From: CAYMAZ01 sp964428185 | GTDB taxonomy: Bacteria > Bacteroidota > Bacteroidia > Bacteroidales > DTU049 | Direction of reading: 5' to 3' | Length of the DNA stretch: 16,599 nucleotides | NCBI GenBank assembly: GCA_964428185.1 | Contig: CAYRXH010000053.1 | Coordinates: 1-16,599 of the forward strand | In this document: positions 14,127 to 16,599 of the stretch, piece after piece | Layout of the letters: the number at the start of each line of letters is the position of its first letter | Position numbering within the stretch: position 1 is the first letter of the stretch | Program-made: the position numbers and the translations under genes | The notes under the pieces: generated by a model | Seen by the model: the letters and a program-made list of their open reading frames with translations, nothing else | Databases searched by the model: none | What the model was told of the DNA's origin: nothing

Positions 14127-15701
14127 TTATTTTCCTCCTTCGTTTGGTCCTTTTTTAATTTGTTTAATTAAAATCATCACTTCGGCTATCAGCAAGGCTG
14201 TAAACAATGCTGCGAAAAGAAAGAAAGTGATCTGAACGGCTGATGCATCAATGCGGGTAACAGCTGCCACTGTTGGAAGATAATCCTGAACCACCCATGG
14301 TTGTCGTCCCACTTCAGCAACAATCCATCCTGCTTGGGATGCAATAAAAGACAAGGGCATAGTTAGAATTCCCAGTCGCAATATCATCTTTTTCCTGTCA
14401 ATAACATTTTTCCATGTAAGAAACAATACTATAGCAAAGAAAAGAATGAAGTAAAACCCAAGACCAACCATAATATGAAAAGCATAGAATGTCATTGGAA
14501 CATTGGGGACTATATCTTTGGGATCATTGAGAAAGCCATAGCCAAAATATCTGAAGTATTCATCAAGGAACACCTTCCCTTCAGGAGAGTTTTTGTCAAA
14601 ATTTCTGCGAAGAGAATCTGCAAGAACAGTATTTCCTGACTCTTTTGCATCTTTATATTCACTAAGAGTAGCAATGGCAATCTTCCCTCTATTGATTTTC
14701 TCTTCTGCTGACATTATCCCGTATTTCTCATTTCCAAGTACAAGATCATTGACACCGGGCACAAATGCATTGACATCTCTGTATCCCAGTAAAGATAATA
14801 ATTTTGGAATCTCAAACTTAAAATAATATGGTGACTCTTCAGTTCCGATTTCATAGTCAGGCTTAAGGGCACCAAAAACCACAAGACCTGCTCTTTCCTT
14901 ACCGTGATACATTCCTTCCATGGCTGCCAGTTTAACTGGTTGATGCTGAGCTACATTGTATGCACTGCCATCACCTGTTGCTACCAGATATACAGAACAG
15001 ATCAGTCCGAAAATTCCTGCAACAAGCATGCTCTTTTTTGCGAACAATATTTCCCGTTTTTTCAACAAAAACCATGAGGATACACCAATAACAAATATAG
15101 CAGAAATGGTATATGCGCTGAAAATAGTATGCAAAAATTTATTTATTGCCATGGGTGATAAAAACACATCCCAAAAATTAAGCATTTCATTTCTGGCAGT
15201 ATCCGGGTTGAAATGCATCCCAACAGGATACTGCATCCATGCATTGGCCACAAGAATCCAGAGAGCACTCAGGCTTACAGCAAATGCGACCAGCCATGTG
15301 GAAAGCAAATGAAACCTTTTACTGACCTTATTCCAGCCGAAAAACATCACAGCCATAAATGTTGCTTCAAGAAAAAACGCCAGAATTCCTTCTATGGCCA
15401 AGGGAGCACCAAATATATCTCCCACAAACCACGAGTAGTAAGACCAATTGGTTCCAAACTCAAACTCCAGAATAATTCCTGTTGCAACCCCGATGGCAAA
15501 ATTAATCCCGAATAGCTTCATCCAGAATTTGGTCATCTTCTTCCACTCCTCCTTGCCTGTTTTCACATAAATGCTTTCCATCATGGCAATCATGAGAGAA
15601 AGGCCAAGAGTTAATGGTACAAAGATCCAGTGAAACATGGCAGTAAGAGCAAATTGTGCTCTTGACCAGTTAACTAATGAAATATCAACTTGTTCAATCA
15701 T
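14127..15701 (-). CDS. cydA: Cytochrome bd ubiquinol oxidase subunit I
   Basis: 524-aa haem-bearing subunit of the oxidase. Haem ligands are all in place: His24 (FHWIFVPLTLGL), His191 (KFLHTIFSAYTIS) and Met411 (AFHIMVGLG). Glu104 and Glu112 match the haem-pocket acidic residues near E. coli E99/E107. The quinol loop begins QPVKLAAMEG with Lys257 and Glu262. GWIVAEVGRQPWV (458-470) carries the GRQPW signature. From Glu262 to Met411 is 149 residues, so the Q-loop is of the long type; its content (INRGKIAIATLSEYKDAKES, 336-355) does not resemble E. coli's as I remember it. About nine transmembrane segments are seen. The gene lies 4 nt after DUF4492 and 2 nt before cydB in one operon. Such oxidases give high-affinity respiration at low O2 and remove oxygen in anaerobes. 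Confidence 0.96.
   Translation of the reverse strand: MIEQVDISLVNWSRAQFALTAMFHWIFVPLTLGLSLMIAMMESIYVKTGKEEWKKMTKFWMKLFGINFAIGVATGIILEFEFGTNWSYYSWFVGDIFGAPLAIEGILAFFLEATFMAVMFFGWNKVSKRFHLLSTWLVAFAVSLSALWILVANAWMQYPVGMHFNPDTARNEMLNFWDVFLSPMAINKFLHTIFSAYTISAIFVIGVSSWFLLKKREILFAKKSMLVAGIFGLICSVYLVATGDGSAYNVAQHQPVKLAAMEGMYHGKERAGLVVFGALKPDYEIGTEESPYYFKFEIPKLLSLLGYRDVNAFVPGVNDLVLGNEKYGIMSAEEKINRGKIAIATLSEYKDAKESGNTVLADSLRRNFDKNSPEGKVFLDEYFRYFGYGFLNDPKDIVPNVPMTFYAFHIMVGLGFYFILFFAIVLFLTWKNVIDRKKMILRLGILTMPLSFIASQAGWIVAEVGRQPWVVQDYLPTVAAVTRIDASAVQITFFLFAALFTALLIAEVMILIKQIKKGPNEGGK
14132..14140 (-). promoter_or_regulatory. Strong Shine-Dalgarno of cydB within the cydA C-terminus
   Basis: The minus strand reads AAGGAGGAA, ending 7 nt before the cydB ATG (14124). 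It is nearly full complementarity to the 16S rRNA tail and stands out because other starts in this window lack such a site. The same bases encode the last residues of CydA (EGGK), so the subunit genes are translationally linked. Confidence 0.75.
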
Positions 15702-15705
15702 ATTT

Positions 15706-15942
15706 TTATGGATTTGTTAATTGCTCGATAACGTGTCTGCTCCTTTCTTCATCATTATCAAAATTAGTTTTCAGATAATTAGGAAAGAAAAAAACTTTTA
15801 AAACAGCAAACATAATAAATAGCTTTATCAAAATAATCAGCCATAGTTTTTTTCCCCAGGAGGGCATATTCATGAATCCATCTTTGTATAAATAAAATAC
15901 ATTCTTCCAGAATGGCATAGTAATAAAATAAAGTTCTTTCAT
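15706..15942 (-). CDS. DUF4492 small membrane protein, first gene of the cyd operon
   Basis: 78 aa with one transmembrane helix (about 32-54, WLIILIKLFIMFAVLKVFFF) followed by PNYL and an acidic tail (NFDNDEERSRHV). The core FYLYKDGFMNMPSWGKKLW before the helix is the DUF4492 pattern. Members are typically found just upstream of cydA in Bacteroidetes and some Campylobacterota, which suggests a role in assembly or stability of cytochrome bd; the function is not established as far as I know. The stop is 4 nt before the cydA ATG. Met9 (MPFWKNVFYLY) is an alternative start that would match the shorter members, and neither start has a clear Shine-Dalgarno. No TAnnTTTG element is seen in the first 100 nt upstream. 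Confidence 0.82.
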   Translation of the reverse strand: MKELYFITMPFWKNVFYLYKDGFMNMPSWGKKLWLIILIKLFIMFAVLKVFFFPNYLKTNFDNDEERSRHVIEQLTNP

Positions 15943-16156
15943 TTGAGTGCATAAAAGTAATTATGATTTTTTAAACACCAACAAAAAATTTTAAAAAAAA
16001 TTTGCATTTATTTGTTAAATTTATGTCAATTTTCATGTGGTCAATTTCTTTGTTGTAAATAATTATCTTCTTTCTGTTGTTCACCCGGCTTTTTGGTATC
16101 TGAATCAAATACACTTTTTGCATTTTCCAGAAACTCAACCTTCCAACTGCTAATGA
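15943..16156. other. AT-rich intergenic stretch, nothing confidently identified
   Basis: Lies between the cyd operon (leftward) and the thioester-like frame (rightward). The first 120 nt are very AT-rich with A and T runs and must contain the cyd promoter, but no exact TAnnTTTG element on the minus strand is found. All three plus-strand frames contain stops before 16157. A plus-strand frame from ATG 16023 is closed after 11 codons. This may hold the decayed or mis-sequenced start of the downstream gene. Confidence 0.5.
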
Positions 16157-16312
16157 CATTGGGGTGTACTTCCTGGTGGTCTTATTTTTTGCGACACACA
16201 GGACAACAGTCATGAACCATCCTATCAGAGAGGGCTGTTACTGCAAACTGCGAATAACCCCATTCCTGCTCAGGACACTGCATTTGTTCATCTTCCATGT
16301 TATTGTCTCAAC

Positions 16313-16522
16313 ATGGCTTTGCCTCCACCATCTTTTAACACTGTATATTACATAGGACCTGTTACCATGAATCCTCAGCTTAATCAGGTGATACTGATTA
16401 TGTCCACTAAGCAATATCCATACGGAGAAGAAGGAAATATTCAAAGCATCGTCTGGAATATTACCGACAACGGACAAACTCTGACCCCTCAGGATATACA
16501 GTATCTCAATTCGCTCCCCTAA
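16313..16522 (+). CDS. Thioester-domain-like (Cys-Gln) protein fragment, probably 5'-truncated
   Basis: From the first in-frame ATG the product is 69 aa, but the same frame is open upstream to 16157 (after TGA 16154-16156) with no ATG, GTG or TTG start there. The upstream part encodes HLPCYCLN directly before Met1. Together the frame shows Y-C-L-N (16301-16312) and, 46 residues later, I-Q-S-I-V-W-N-I-T-D with Gln44 of the short ORF. These fit the two motifs of internal-thioester (TED/TIE) adhesin domains, where the Cys and Gln side chains form the bond, and the spacing resembles short 'VQLAIW..TDG' versions I recall from bacterial surface proteins. The ATG-initiated form would lack the Cys, so the true gene should extend upstream and is probably truncated, frameshifted or mis-sequenced. 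No signal peptide or anchor is visible. The frame ends at TAA 16520-16522, 27 nt before a terminator. The family call is motif-based only. Confidence 0.45.
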   Translation: MALPPPSFNTVYYIGPVTMNPQLNQVILIMSTKQYPYGEEGNIQSIVWNITDNGQTLTPQDIQYLNSLP

Positions 16523-16549
16523 AGAGATTACCTCTTTACATTGTATAAT

Positions 16550-16579
16550 AAAAGGCTGTTATCTCAAAACAGCCTTTTT
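16550..16579 (+). terminator. Rho-independent terminator after the thioester-like frame
   Basis: Perfect 11-bp stem AAAAGGCTGTT (16550-16560) with AACAGCCTTTT (16568-16578), 7-nt loop ATCTCAA, and a T-run running out of the stem to 16579. Its position 27 nt after the TAA at 16522 supports a real transcription unit ending here. The A-run on the left arm could also let it work on the minus strand. Confidence 0.85.
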
Positions 16580-16599
16580 CTTTTGTGGCTTCATTCAGT

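Noticed and set aside
14956..15515. Two overlapping plus-strand frames of 118 and 100 codons opposite cydA
   Set aside because: Antisense to a fully conserved cydA with all haem ligands; no start context or family pattern.
15971..16213. Minus-strand 80-codon open frame in the right-hand intergenic region
   Set aside because: Lys/Ile/Asn-rich product typical of AT-rich non-coding DNA, no family resemblance, and it overlaps the thioester-like frame.
16238..16477. Minus-strand 79-codon open frame opposite the thioester-like frame
   Set aside because: The plus-strand frame has recognisable motifs and a matching terminator; this antisense frame has neither.
16521..16537. Small hairpin AAAGAG / CTCTTT after the thioester-like frame
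   Set aside because: Six pairs with no U-run; the strong terminator at 16550-16579 is the better explanation for the 3' end.

Overview
The window looks like a stretch of a Bacteroidota (Bacteroidetes) chromosome, probably Bacteroidales or a relative, roughly 40% G+C by eye. The evidence is the purM-prfA-pyrF gene order with Bacteroidetes-type PurM, a DUF4492-cydA-cydB cytochrome bd cluster, two proteins of type IX secretion (T9SS) families, TAnnTTTG-type -7 promoter elements, and mostly absent Shine-Dalgarno sequences. Apart from the right end it is housekeeping and cell-envelope DNA. I see no CRISPR array, tRNA, rRNA, insertion sequence or prophage.

Layout. Positions 58-2659 (+) hold a PBP4-type D-Ala-D-Ala carboxypeptidase and a branched-chain aminotransferase, closed by a bidirectional terminator. 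Positions 2720-6784 (-) form a nucleotide/translation cluster read purM > prfA > pyrF > a secreted MORN-like repeat protein. prfA is broken only by an assembly gap: 100 Ns lie between two identical 55-bp contig ends, and collapsing them restores a 356-residue RF1. Positions 6849-9011 (-) encode a TPR / PD40 propeller / carboxypeptidase-regulatory-like / OmpA protein like PorE. An EamA permease (9186-10103, +) lies between this and a large TPR lipoprotein with PorW/SprE signatures (10088-12706, -); the EamA and PorW genes overlap tail to tail by 16 bp.

Positions 12819-15942 (-) form a cytochrome bd oxidase operon: DUF4492, cydA, cydB, then a 43-codon single-pass membrane protein in the position of a small oxidase subunit. 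The right end (15943-16599) has an AT-rich gap and a short plus-strand reading frame carrying the two motifs of an internal Cys-Gln thioester domain. Its Cys motif lies upstream of the only in-frame ATG, so the gene is probably 5'-truncated, frameshifted or mis-assembled. A clear terminator follows it.

How the genes fit together: the envelope genes (PBP4, PorE-like, PorW/SprE-like) concern peptidoglycan and T9SS-dependent secretion, and the cyd cluster points to microaerobic respiration or oxygen scavenging. The items most worth following up are the small ORF after cydB, the thioester-domain remnant, the false gap in prfA, and the MORN-like gene attached to pyrF.
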